Positions 52,984 through 61,725 are shown, numbered from the stretch's first letter. The stretch: 64,000 bases of DNA from Pedobacter sp. KBW06 (GCF_003852525.1 NZ_QAJL01000004.1:470009-534008), one strand, 5' to 3'. Notes: generated by a model from the sequence alone, not told the origin. Program-made: numbers and translations.

Positions 52984-55956
52984 TTATAAATCAACTTTAA
53001 TTCCCAGTGTATACGTTTTTGGGATAGACAGTCCGTATCCGGTGTATAGCCCGTTATATTCTATCAGCTCGGGATCGCTGCCGGAAAATGAAGTAACTGT
53101 CAACAGGTTGTTTCCCGTAACATATAGGTAAGCCCTTTTTATAGCCGTTTTATTTTTAAACAAAGCTGTTTTGGATAAATCATACCCCAGAGAGACTGTT
53201 CTCAATTTCGCATATGATGCATTCTCTAAGAACAGATCCTGCTCTAAACGGTAAGGCACAACACTGCTCCAGGGATTGTATGTCGGATATTTCGATACAT
53301 CCGCATTGACTTGCCAGGAGAAAACCTCCCTAACGGAATTAATGTCATTCGCAGCTTCCCTGTTAATGAAATCATACTGTAAAGCAGCAGACTGATTTAA
53401 GGCTTTCTGCCCAACGGCATATATAATATCAACGTTCAATTTGAAATTGCCATAACGGAATTCATTTGACCAGCTGCCGGTTAGTTTAGGCATAGAATTT
53501 CCCTTTAATACCTTATCATCGCTGTTGATGGTAAAATCTCCGTTGATATCCTTCCATCTGGGATCACCAGCTTTAAGTGTCGTACCCTCGAAAGTCAGGC
53601 GCTGGTTAGTAGCCGGATTAATTGGTACTTCTGCATCAGCATTATAAATTCCCTGGTTCTCATAAATCCAGAAGCGGTCAATTGCTTCACCAACTTTTAA
53701 TTTCCGATCTCCGATGATCAGTTCATTAAGTCCGTTCGGAAGAGATTTTAACGTATTTTTATTGAAGTTAAAGCCAAGCCCTGAGGTCCAGCCAAAATCC
53801 CTTCCAGTAAGAATATGCCCCTGAATACCCAAATCTATTCCGGTATTTCTAACTGCAAGCCCAGTGCTAAATTGACTGGCGAATCCTGTTTCTGCTGAAA
53901 TAGGGCTGTTTAACAACATTCTCTTATCATCCTTAATGTAATAAGTGACAGATGCTCCCAAACGGTTTTTAAAGAATGAACCGTCAAAACCCACATTAAG
54001 CTGATCCGTATACGGCGATTTTATGTCGTACCCAACCCAACCCGAAGAATAAGGTCTGGATATTGTTGCGATGCCATTGTATCCCGGAATGGTTGGCTCC
54101 AGTGCCCAACCGGAATTACTGCGGTATTGCGGGCCAGCGGCGAATCTGTCATCGCTAAAAAGCTTTCCGATTCTGGACCATGAAGCATCCATATTCAGTT
54201 TATCAACCCAATTGTTTGCTTTTAAGAATTGATTTTTTAAACTCCAGCTGGCACTGAAAGCTGGTGCGATAAACCACCGGCTTCCTGGCTGTGAAGAGGA
54301 AGATCCATCATCACGAACCAACGCAGAAAACGTAAATAAATCTTTATAGGAATATTTTGCAGAACCGTATACTGAAAATAACCTGTTGTGAATTTTGTCG
54401 TTATATCTATATACCAGATAACCAACAGGTATCAGGTATTTATCCTTTTTCTTATCTCCTTCAACAACGTTAATCTTAATAAAGTCGTTTGGTCCATTAT
54501 AAGCATTCGCATACCCATACTTGTGCAAATCATCCTGGATAGACTGACCAGCTTCAAAATAAATCTGATGATCTCTATTAAAATGTTTGGTATAATTTAC
54601 GGCATTGTTGATCATGAACCGCTGGTTGTATCCGAAATAATTGGATACGTAATTGTTCCCTGCCATTAAAGTTGTTGGATAGAAAACATCCCTCACCCCC
54701 TCATTGTAATCAAAATTAAATGTTGAGATAAAGTTTACCGGCTTAAGGTCAAATTTCAATGACAGGTAGCCCTGAACCATTGTAGTCCGGTTGTCATCAA
54801 TAGCTTTGTCATATTCATTGAGCAAAGATTGATAGGCAGTTTTCGAGGGCGAAATCGGGTTGTATAAATCAGGAATATACCTGGTTTCTGCAAAACGATC
54901 TCTCAGGTTACGGTTTCTGTCGCGATCCAGCCTGCTTGCATTTACCATGCTGGATACCGTTACCCAGCTAAACGGAGCCATATTGATTTGGAAGGAGGCC
55001 GCATACCGGTTTAACTTTGTATCATCAGAATTTCCTGCATTCTGAGTGGCTGAGCCAAAAAACCTGAAATTAGCCTTTTCCGAGCCACCGGTTAATCCCA
55101 AATCAGCCGAATATATTGCATGGTTTTTAGCATACAAATCACTCCATTTTGCCGGACCATAGTAATCGAGATTTGTAGAATCCCTTAAATAACCTACATA
55201 ATTTAGATAATCGGACTGTGAAGCATATTTTTGATAAAACGGCTTCCGAAAGATGTTCTCGTACTGGGCATTTACAGTCTGAATATTACTTGCCTGTACC
55301 ATACCAAAATAGGTGTTCACACTTAAATCCCTGTAACCGGATTTTGCTGCCTTGGTAGTAATCCAAATGGCTCCGTTAGCAGCATTAGGCCCAAGCTTAG
55401 CCAAAGCTGCCGGATCCTTAATCACTTCTATCGAGTTAATGTTACTGATATCAATTGAACTTAGTAAGTTGGTTGCAGGGCCGATTCTATTGTAATCATA
55501 TTTTTGAATATCAAAAACATAGGCATTCTCCTGAATCATTGGAATTCCATTCAGGTAAACCATCGGCTGAAGCCTGTAAATGTCATTTTTACTAAATACA
55601 GGTGCTGAAAGTCCCCGGATAATCATGCTCTGCTCTGAACCAGGTTCGCCGCTGGTTTCCTGCACATACAGCCCGGCGATCTTGCCTTTCAACATTTGCT
55701 GAACAGAAACATGTGGATTTAATGCGGAGAGTCTTGCGTTCAGAGAATCCATTATTCCCTTTACCTGGCTCCGCCGATCAGCCAGAATAATTGTATCCAG
55801 CTTTTTTTTGGAAGTGTCGTCAGTATCTTGTCTGAAAAGAATACTGTTGTAATTCAGTGGAGCGGTATAACGCGCTTTTGCCTCCGTCTTTGACAAACAA
55901 AGCACAGAAAGCAAGACGGCAGAAATCATACTCGCAATAATTCGGACCATTTTCAT
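52984..55956 (-). CDS. SusC-like TonB-dependent receptor without the regulatory-like domain (first pair)
   Basis: This 990-residue receptor opens with a signal peptide (MKMVRIIASMISAVLLSVLCLSKTEAKA) and a polar stretch with TSKKKLDTIIL, a possible TonB box. It then goes directly to the plug (VQQMLKGKIAGLYVQETSGEPGSEQSMIIRG, SIEVIKDPAALAKLGPNAANGAIWITTK), so the usual carboxypeptidase-D-regulatory-like domain is missing. The barrel is complete and ends in LGIKVDL. It is the first gene of the locus. Uptake of a SusD-delivered ligand is the expected role. Confidence 0.92.
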   Translation of the reverse strand: MKMVRIIASMISAVLLSVLCLSKTEAKARYTAPLNYNSILFRQDTDDTSKKKLDTIILADRRSQVKGIMDSLNARLSALNPHVSVQQMLKGKIAGLYVQETSGEPGSEQSMIIRGLSAPVFSKNDIYRLQPMVYLNGIPMIQENAYVFDIQKYDYNRIGPATNLLSSIDISNINSIEVIKDPAALAKLGPNAANGAIWITTKAAKSGYRDLSVNTYFGMVQASNIQTVNAQYENIFRKPFYQKYASQSDYLNYVGYLRDSTNLDYYGPAKWSDLYAKNHAIYSADLGLTGGSEKANFRFFGSATQNAGNSDDTKLNRYAASFQINMAPFSWVTVSSMVNASRLDRDRNRNLRDRFAETRYIPDLYNPISPSKTAYQSLLNEYDKAIDDNRTTMVQGYLSLKFDLKPVNFISTFNFDYNEGVRDVFYPTTLMAGNNYVSNYFGYNQRFMINNAVNYTKHFNRDHQIYFEAGQSIQDDLHKYGYANAYNGPNDFIKINVVEGDKKKDKYLIPVGYLVYRYNDKIHNRLFSVYGSAKYSYKDLFTFSALVRDDGSSSSQPGSRWFIAPAFSASWSLKNQFLKANNWVDKLNMDASWSRIGKLFSDDRFAAGPQYRSNSGWALEPTIPGYNGIATISRPYSSGWVGYDIKSPYTDQLNVGFDGSFFKNRLGASVTYYIKDDKRMLLNSPISAETGFASQFSTGLAVRNTGIDLGIQGHILTGRDFGWTSGLGFNFNKNTLKSLPNGLNELIIGDRKLKVGEAIDRFWIYENQGIYNADAEVPINPATNQRLTFEGTTLKAGDPRWKDINGDFTINSDDKVLKGNSMPKLTGSWSNEFRYGNFKLNVDIIYAVGQKALNQSAALQYDFINREAANDINSVREVFSWQVNADVSKYPTYNPWSSVVPYRLEQDLFLENASYAKLRTVSLGYDLSKTALFKNKTAIKRAYLYVTGNNLLTVTSFSGSDPELIEYNGLYTGYGLSIPKTYTLGIKVDL

Positions 55957-56450
55957 TCGTATTAATTAATTATTAGACGGTTAGCTTATTAATTTTCTAT
56001 TACTCAATAAATTAGAAAGGAGCTGTCCTCTTGAGGATGGGGCATAATTATCCCATGACGACAACTACCTGTAGTTGCGATTGGATTATTTAATTAAAAA
56101 ACGCGCAGATAAATACTAAACCACAGAGAATGCAGTTATAGACGTAGTATCTAAAATGATTAATTGAATAACCTAATGGTTCTATAGATTAGAATTGATG
56201 CTAATGCTATATAAAACGATTGAGATCTGGATGTTGGAAAAAAGTAGAGATTTTGGTCATGGTCTGGTGGTTTAGGTTGTTGGGTCGGTTATGGTCTAAA
56301 AAGGGATTGCTCCCCTGGTTTTTATTTGGTCGGTTATCTCACTGTTGCAGAATAAATTACTCTGATGGTCGGTCAACAAGCAAGATTGGTTCTACTTACT
56401 GAAATCTAATTTAGGGCATTTCAGCCATGTCTTTATTTCAATTCATAGCG

Positions 56451-56460
56451 CAAACGTTTG
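56451..56460. promoter_or_regulatory. LacI-family-like palindromic operator, copy 1
   Basis: The 10-base palindrome CAAACGTTTG with a central CG is the core of many LacI/PurR-family operators. An identical copy lies 378 bases away. No LacI-type gene is in the window. Confidence 0.4.
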
Positions 56461-56828
56461 ATATCCCTGAAATTATTCTAAATGTTATTTTATATACCAA
56501 AAAATACATTTATTTTCTCAACAAAAGCAATATCATACACCTTGAGCTAAATACCCGTTTAAACCGGGAACTGCCAGCAATTTAGAAGGAGATGAAGGCA
56601 TCGTTATAACCCATCGGCCCCACTACGGCGAGATTGGATCAGCAACTCTCATGTGTAAAAACAAATCAAAAAAACGCAAAACAAAAGACTGACAAACAGC
56701 CAATTAACAAAACAAAAACCTATTATTCAGTCCAGACAATCACCTAATTTTCACCAATGGAGACATGCCTGATACTTAGGTTATTTTCCTGTTAAATTGC
56801 TATATTAAATTATGACGTTATATCAACA

Positions 56829-56838
56829 CAAACGTTTG
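56829..56838. promoter_or_regulatory. LacI-family-like palindromic operator, copy 2
   Basis: An identical CAAACGTTTG palindrome in AT-rich surroundings. Together with copy 1 it could allow looping by a tetrameric regulator, though its distance to any gene start is large. Confidence 0.4.
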
Positions 56839-57415
56839 CATATTTAGTAATATACAATCTTTGAATACTTTTTTGATGAAATTATCAAAAGCAAAAACCC
56901 CTTATATCTTCGACAAATGCATTTTTATCCACCAATTACATAGACATTACGGACTTTTGCATTTTACTTTAATGATCTTCATTGAAATCATATAAATCCG
57001 AAAAAACACAAACAGACACTAAAAATTTACTTTTTAGAGGATAATCATCAAACAAACGAGTCTGTTTTCTCTTTTTTAATGCAAACTCAAAGGTTCTCAA
57101 CATCTTGTTGCAGATATCAACAACAGATCCTGGCTTAAGAATATGCCCATGTTGATCTGACATGTTAGTTTTTAGTCCGGGATGCGCTCCAATAATCTGG
57201 TAGGTTAATCCCCCCAATAGGCAAAAAAGGATTAGTAACCTCCGTCCTTTAAAAAGGAGCTGCTTATATTAAAATCATTCCGCTAATTTCCCGAAAAAAC
57301 TTCATCGGGCTGGTTTATATCTTAATAGTCAATTTTCTGATGAAATTGGAATAATTATTGACATCAGAATCTTTATTTATGCCTGAATATTCCTCTTTTA
57401 ACCCTCAGCAAGCAA

Positions 57416-58138
57416 ATGTTTTTCATTTATCAGATCAGAACCCTAACGCATAAAGTAACGCCCTGCAATGACCTCAGCTGCCCTTTGTGCGGATCAAAGG
57501 CTGGACTGGAGCTGGCCATACTTCAAAAATATGCCTGGTTTCTGATGCCCATGTGGCCCGAAGGCAAATTTGGAGTAGCCTACTGTGGCAGCTGCCAGCA
57601 GAAAATTCCCAATGTTAAATGGACGGACGAGCTGGAAGAACGCTACTATCAACTAAAGAAACAAACAAAAACACCACTAAACCTATGGCGTGGGCTCTTC
57701 ATCAACCCCCTCTTATTAGCCGCTTTTATAGGTGTTATCGCAGGCACAGTTTATATACTTGCGCAGGGGAACAAACGAAACCAGATTGAAAACAAAGTAC
57801 TGCTCTCTGAATATATAGCTGCCCCCAAGGCAGGCGACCTATACCGGGTCGCAGTATTGGTAACCGAACCAACTCCTTCCTACAACTATACCTATTTCCG
57901 CTATATGAACATCTCCGGCGACACACTGTTTGTAGAGAAGCTCAAAACTGGCCTCCCCACATATGGTAGCTGGGACCAGCTCAATACCACCGAACCCAAT
58001 GCCTTTGACGGAAAAAAAATACCTCTAAGCCATTCTGTTTTTAAAAAAAATCAGGACTTTCTGATTATGGGCGAAGAGACAATCCACATTTTCTTTAAAG
58101 GGGTTGACAGAGCTGGCCAGACCCTGGTAAAAAATTAA
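57416..58138 (+). CDS. Zinc-ribbon membrane protein of unknown function
   Basis: The 240-residue protein starts with a CPLC...CGSC zinc-ribbon-like pair (CPLCGSK at 22-28, CGSCQQK about 57-63). One membrane helix follows (about residues 95-113, LLAAFIGVIAGTVYILA), then a beta-rich C-terminal domain facing the periplasm. I do not recognise the family. It is followed after 15 bases by another membrane protein gene, probably its partner. Confidence 0.75.
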   Translation: MFFIYQIRTLTHKVTPCNDLSCPLCGSKAGLELAILQKYAWFLMPMWPEGKFGVAYCGSCQQKIPNVKWTDELEERYYQLKKQTKTPLNLWRGLFINPLLLAAFIGVIAGTVYILAQGNKRNQIENKVLLSEYIAAPKAGDLYRVAVLVTEPTPSYNYTYFRYMNISGDTLFVEKLKTGLPTYGSWDQLNTTEPNAFDGKKIPLSHSVFKKNQDFLIMGEETIHIFFKGVDRAGQTLVKN

Positions 58139-58153
58139 CTAAAAACGCAATAC

Positions 58154-58543
58154 ATGCAGATCCCGGAAAAAAATCAGAATGAAGATTATGAGTTCGTAAA
58201 TCACGCCTCAAGGACACCAAAGAAAAAAATATCCCCTGTCGCACTGGGCCTGATATTCATCGCAGCTGGCCTGGTCTGCAGCTATTTTTTTATCTACCAG
58301 AAACTACAGCAAATGGCAGAACATTCAGCATCCATTTCTTACTCAAAGAAAGCAATGATACTTGGTCCCATGCTGCTGATCTTTGGTTTATACTATGCTG
58401 TGATCCGTCCCGATGATTTAAATGTAATGTCCCCAAGGGATAAAAAATGGCTATATCTGTTTGTTGCCGTATTCATAGTTGCAATGATTGCCCTGTATGA
58501 ATGGTTTAAAACAATCGCCAGTGGGTATGGATACAGTCTTTAA
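58154..58543 (+). CDS. Small membrane protein of unknown function
   Basis: This 129-residue protein has a charged N-terminus and three hydrophobic segments: SPVALGLIFIAAGLVCSYFFI, MILGPMLLIFGLYYAVI and WLYLFVAVFIVAMIALYEWF. No family is recognised. It probably shares a transcript with the zinc-ribbon protein upstream. Confidence 0.75.
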   Translation: MQIPEKNQNEDYEFVNHASRTPKKKISPVALGLIFIAAGLVCSYFFIYQKLQQMAEHSASISYSKKAMILGPMLLIFGLYYAVIRPDDLNVMSPRDKKWLYLFVAVFIVAMIALYEWFKTIASGYGYSL

Positions 58544-58562
58544 CTAAATAGCCAACTGCCCC

Positions 58563-59231
58563 TCAAATGATCCCAAAATCCTTACAATAGGCCACCAGCT
58601 GCTCATTTTTGGAAAAACCCAATACCTCTTTCATGAGGTTGAGCCTTTTTTCGATACTACTCAGGCCAGACGGCCTGATGTTGTTTTCCTGCAGATAGAC
58701 TGGAATCTCCTTCTGAAGCATCCCCCGGGAAAGCAGCGAGATGATGGTGATGTCGAAGTCTGTGAACTCGTAAGCATTCTTTTGCTTTACCGTCTGCTTC
58801 AGATCTTCTGAGAGGTAGATCTTATGTTTGTAAATCGCCTCAAGGGCGAGTTTAAGGTCTTTGGCATCATGGCGCGCTTTGCGCACATAACCATTAATGC
58901 CCAGTTCCTTAAAAAGGGTATCCACAACAGCAGCCTTATTTTCTGCTGAAAACACCAATATTTTTAAACTGGGTTGTATGAGCTTCACAGCACTGATGAG
59001 CTCCATCCCGCTGCTCAGTTTTTGTGGACGGTGGTCTTCTTCAAAAGAAAGATCAGTAATCAGCAAATCATAAGGCTGATCGGCATGAACGTTCTTCTTG
59101 ATGTGCATTAATGCATCATCACAATAAAAGGTATACTCAGCAGGCGGGATCCCTAGATCTTCCAATGTTTTTCGTACGGAAATACTGGCACTTTCGTGGT
59201 CTTCGGCAATTAATACTCTTTTGAACATCAT
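58563..59231 (-). CDS. Response regulator with LuxR-type DNA-binding domain
   Basis: The 222-residue protein has a receiver domain (residues 1-130) with the acidic pocket EDHES and the phospho-acceptor in DLLITDLSFEED, a switch residue in LVFSAENKA and Lys in GYVRKARHD. The C-terminal part (about 155-215; FTDFDITIISLLSRGMLQKEIPVYLQE) resembles a NarL/LuxR helix-turn-helix, though the recognition segment is diverged. It begins 4 bases after the TPR histidine kinase stop, so they form a two-component pair. Targets are unknown. Confidence 0.85.
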   Translation of the reverse strand: MMFKRVLIAEDHESASISVRKTLEDLGIPPAEYTFYCDDALMHIKKNVHADQPYDLLITDLSFEEDHRPQKLSSGMELISAVKLIQPSLKILVFSAENKAAVVDTLFKELGINGYVRKARHDAKDLKLALEAIYKHKIYLSEDLKQTVKQKNAYEFTDFDITIISLLSRGMLQKEIPVYLQENNIRPSGLSSIEKRLNLMKEVLGFSKNEQLVAYCKDFGII

Positions 59232-59235
59232 TTCT

Positions 59236-60921
59236 CTAATTAGAAAGTGGAAAACAAATCTGGATCTTCAATCCTTTTTCCACCTTGATATCAAAGGTAA
59301 TTTCTCCACGAATAGCATCTATACGGTTTCCCGTATTCCGCAATCCATTTTTAAAGGACGTCTCGTCTGACATGCCAATGCCATTGTCAGTGTAATAGAT
59401 CTTTATATGACTACCAGTGTCCTCAAACCTAACGGCTACGTTACTGGCCCCACTATGCTTTTTCATGTTTACCATGAGCTCCTGAAGGATATGCTCAATC
59501 TCATACTGTACCTCCGGGCTTACCTGTTTCCATAAGGCAGAAGTATTACCGGCAATAATAACTTTGGCATTTGCTGTCGCGAATGACATTAAGAGCGCTG
59601 AGATCTTTTGATGGAAATCCTGAGCATCAGGCTCTTGTTTTTCATAAGATATATCACGTGATTTTTCATAGAGATCTTCTATCCTGTCCAATACCTGGAC
59701 CTTATCAATATCATCCCGGTTTTCGATCTCAGTCATCACCCGGTACAACCCGTTTGCGACCACATCATGTACTTTTTTTGACGTTTTCAACTGATGCTCA
59801 CGAATGGCATTCCGGGACTCCAGCTCCATTCGTTGTTTTCTTTTCCTGAACCAAATGACAGCAATGGCAGAACCAGCAACAAGTAACAACAACACAGAAA
59901 AAATTAAAACCCGCTGTTTAGCAATCTGGAACTTTTTCTCCGTATTTTCTTTTTGAAGCTCTAAATTATCCGCTTTATTCTTTTCACTCTCATAACGAAT
60001 CAGCGCCGACTGGTTCTTGGCTGCATTACGTGCAGTTTGCACGCTATCCTCCAGACTTTGGTAGATTTCGAAATAACGCTTTACCTCCTGCGGTGGGCTG
60101 AGTTTAATCAATTTTCCAAGGCCGTCCAGCTGATCGTCAGCATTATTCAGCTTTTTTGCAGCATGATATCTTTTCCGGGCGAAAAATATGGCCGAATCCG
60201 GATGTGTATGCTGGTAATAACTGGTAAGATGGGAGTAACTCGAATTTTGACCCCAGAGGTCATTTTCTTTTTCACGAATATCCAATGCTTTCAGTAGTTC
60301 AGGTGCAGCATTATAACCCGGATTTTGTAGCCATTTGGTCATTGAAAGATTAGTGAGTGCCCGTGCATAATCTCTCTTATTGTCAATTTTTTTATTTAAA
60401 ATGTTTTCATAAATCACCAGGGCCTTCTTATATTCCTTTTGATCCCGGTAAGCTTTGGCAATATTATTTCTAATCACCAATACACTCGCACTATCCTGAG
60501 CATAAGCTAAAGATTGCTTATAAAAATCAATTGCCTGAGCATAGTTTTTTAGGTTAGAGGAGGCAAGTCCCAGATTATTACAATTAGATACCAGAAAGGC
60601 AAAATTCGCCTTCTTATTCTTGTCAAAATAAGAAAATGCATTCAGAGAAAATTCCTGTCCACTGAAATAATCACCCCTATCAGTTGAAATTAGCCCCATA
60701 TTGATGAGACATTTTCCTATTCCCAGACTATCCTTTCCGAGTTGAAACATGTCTTTTGCTTTATCAAAATAGACAAATGCGGAATCCGGCTTTCTCCGAT
60801 CCAGAAAATCGAATGCTTTACCATACCATAAATTTTCTGACTTTTTTTCAGTCACTTCTTCTTTTTCGGAACAAGAGATCAAAAAGACAAGGAAGATAGA
60901 GAGGAAATTGAGAGCTTTCAA
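59236..60921 (-). CDS. TPR-containing sensor histidine kinase
   Basis: The 561-residue protein has an N-terminal signal with lipobox-like LISC (Cys17), about six TPR units (residues 35-290), a coiled-coil-like stretch, a membrane helix near 340-360 (ILIFSVLLLLVAGSAIAVIWF), and a NarX/LytS-like kinase core. The phospho-acceptor His lies in SKKVHDVVANGLYRV, the N-box in LQELMVNMKKHSGASNV and the G-box in DNGIGMSD. A GLRNTGNRI block closes the ATP lid. It would pass a periplasmic signal to the regulator directly downstream. Confidence 0.88.
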   Translation of the reverse strand: MKALNFLSIFLVFLISCSEKEEVTEKKSENLWYGKAFDFLDRRKPDSAFVYFDKAKDMFQLGKDSLGIGKCLINMGLISTDRGDYFSGQEFSLNAFSYFDKNKKANFAFLVSNCNNLGLASSNLKNYAQAIDFYKQSLAYAQDSASVLVIRNNIAKAYRDQKEYKKALVIYENILNKKIDNKRDYARALTNLSMTKWLQNPGYNAAPELLKALDIREKENDLWGQNSSYSHLTSYYQHTHPDSAIFFARKRYHAAKKLNNADDQLDGLGKLIKLSPPQEVKRYFEIYQSLEDSVQTARNAAKNQSALIRYESEKNKADNLELQKENTEKKFQIAKQRVLIFSVLLLLVAGSAIAVIWFRKRKQRMELESRNAIREHQLKTSKKVHDVVANGLYRVMTEIENRDDIDKVQVLDRIEDLYEKSRDISYEKQEPDAQDFHQKISALLMSFATANAKVIIAGNTSALWKQVSPEVQYEIEHILQELMVNMKKHSGASNVAVRFEDTGSHIKIYYTDNGIGMSDETSFKNGLRNTGNRIDAIRGEITFDIKVEKGLKIQICFPLSN

Positions 60922-61118
60922 AGTCGTTAAGTTTTGAGCCTAAATTATGAAAAATAAATGATACCATTTCTTTCCCATTGGGCTTTAACGATTGCGGAAC
61001 AAAGCAGACGTAACAGATAGAATCGATAATATGATGCCTGCATTTGTTAGAAGAGTTCCATAGATGGAGCAGGCTTGCTGAAGTGCTTTCCGGAGGGAGA
61101 TCGCTCTCAAAATATAAA

Positions 61119-61145
61119 AAGTAAGGCGGTTTTGCCGCCTTACTT
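61119..61145 (-). terminator. Terminator of the 45-residue peptide gene
   Basis: An 11-base perfect inverted repeat (61119-61129 with 61135-61145) with a GGCGG core is followed on the minus strand by T5. It lies 18 bases after the small gene stop. Confidence 0.88.
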
Positions 61146-61163
61146 GATTGGATAGTCTGGATA

Positions 61164-61301
61164 TTATCTTGGTGGTGGTAACTGTCCGTTATCTCCACCT
61201 GTATGATCGATCTCTGTTTGATCGTTGCTGGACGTAGTGCTGTTGGTAGTATTTGTTGGGCATGCCAGTCCCAATAAAATGGCGAATATAAATTCGAACA
61301 T
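61164..61301 (-). CDS. Small secreted or lipidated Ser/Thr-rich peptide (45 aa)
   Basis: The gene encodes MFEFIFAILLGLACPTNTTN followed by a Ser/Thr/Asn-rich middle and a GGDNGQLPPPR end. The hydrophobic start ends LGLAC, resembling a signal or a lipobox with Cys15. A strong terminator lies just downstream, and a structured region with a candidate promoter lies upstream, so it looks like an independent transcript of about 410 bases. No family is recognised. It might be a structural peptide, toxin, signal or precursor; nothing in the sequence decides. Confidence 0.6.
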   Translation of the reverse strand: MFEFIFAILLGLACPTNTTNSTTSSNDQTEIDHTGGDNGQLPPPR

Positions 61302-61536
61302 AATTCAAAAATTTAGAAATGATAAACCATGTAGTCCCCCGCGAACCCTATCGCGAGGACTGCTACGATTGTTAATCAGAAGGCCTTCTGAAATTTTTGG
61401 GAAGTGTGAGAATCAATTGCGGGAGGCTAATAACTGCTTCCCAGGTCGGCTACCATCTACCGCGCTTTCATCTCATTTGGAAATCGGCTTTATACATGCC
61501 CCGATAGCTAACCGAGACCTGAACTGATTTCCGAGA
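61302..61536 (-). ncRNA. Candidate structured RNA or leader upstream of the 45-residue peptide gene
   Basis: This GC-richer stretch holds strong helices on the minus strand: CAGGTC (61516-61521) with GACCTG (61442-61447) at long range, TCAGAA-GGCC-TTCTGA (61376-61391), and a two-part stem of AGTCC with GGACT plus CGCGA with TCGCG (61333-61361). A TATGTTTG box at 61537-61544 fits a -7 element that would start transcription near 61531. It may be a leader or a separate RNA. I match it to no known family. Confidence 0.45.
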
Positions 61537-61544
61537 CAAACATA
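61537..61544 (-). promoter_or_regulatory. Possible -7 element upstream of the structured leader
   Basis: On the minus strand TATGTTTG matches TAnnTTTG. The -33 position (61565-61567) reads ATG instead of TTG with a 20-base spacer, so support is partial. Confidence 0.35.
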
Positions 61545-61725
61545 CAGCAACATAAACAACTAAACATCAGGCAGTTCCGATAATGCCGATCATACCTCCG
61601 GAAATCCGATAATGCTTCTGCAATTCCGAAAATTCCTTTTGACTTTAGCTGAAATTCCTTTGAAAATTTTGATGATTATAGAAATGACTGATCTTTTGAA
61701 CTCTTCAAAAAAGGGTTGAAACAAA

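Larger units (their letters stand above)
55957..57415. other. Long intergenic region upstream of the SusCD/M60 locus
   Basis: No convincing gene is visible in these 1459 bases. Three short inverted repeats lie near the locus start (56026-56077): TCCTC/GAGGA, an imperfect GGG...CCC, and CAACTAC/GTAGTTG. Two identical palindromes (56451-56460 and 56829-56838) look like LacI-family operators. Between 56221 and 56400 the plus strand is G/T-rich and repeats GGTCGGTTAT. Small frames at 56220-56402 and 56969-57217 have no recognisable features. Confidence 0.5.

Noticed and set aside
56220..56402. A 60-codon plus-strand frame rich in Trp, Leu and Arg
   Set aside because: It reflects the G/T-rich base composition of this segment; the residue pattern is not protein-like.
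56969..57217. An 82-codon minus-strand frame in the long intergenic region
   Set aside because: No signal, domain or neighbour supports it; composition is mixed and no promoter is visible. It may be a gene remnant, but I cannot support a call.
61225..61527. A 100-codon plus-strand frame
   Set aside because: It lies antisense to the 45-residue peptide gene and the structured region. Terminator and promoter signals favour the minus strand.
61577..61615. CRISPR-like or functional repeat (CCGATAATGC twice, 29 bases apart)
   Set aside because: Only two short copies, with no regular array and no cas genes; probably chance or a minor duplication.
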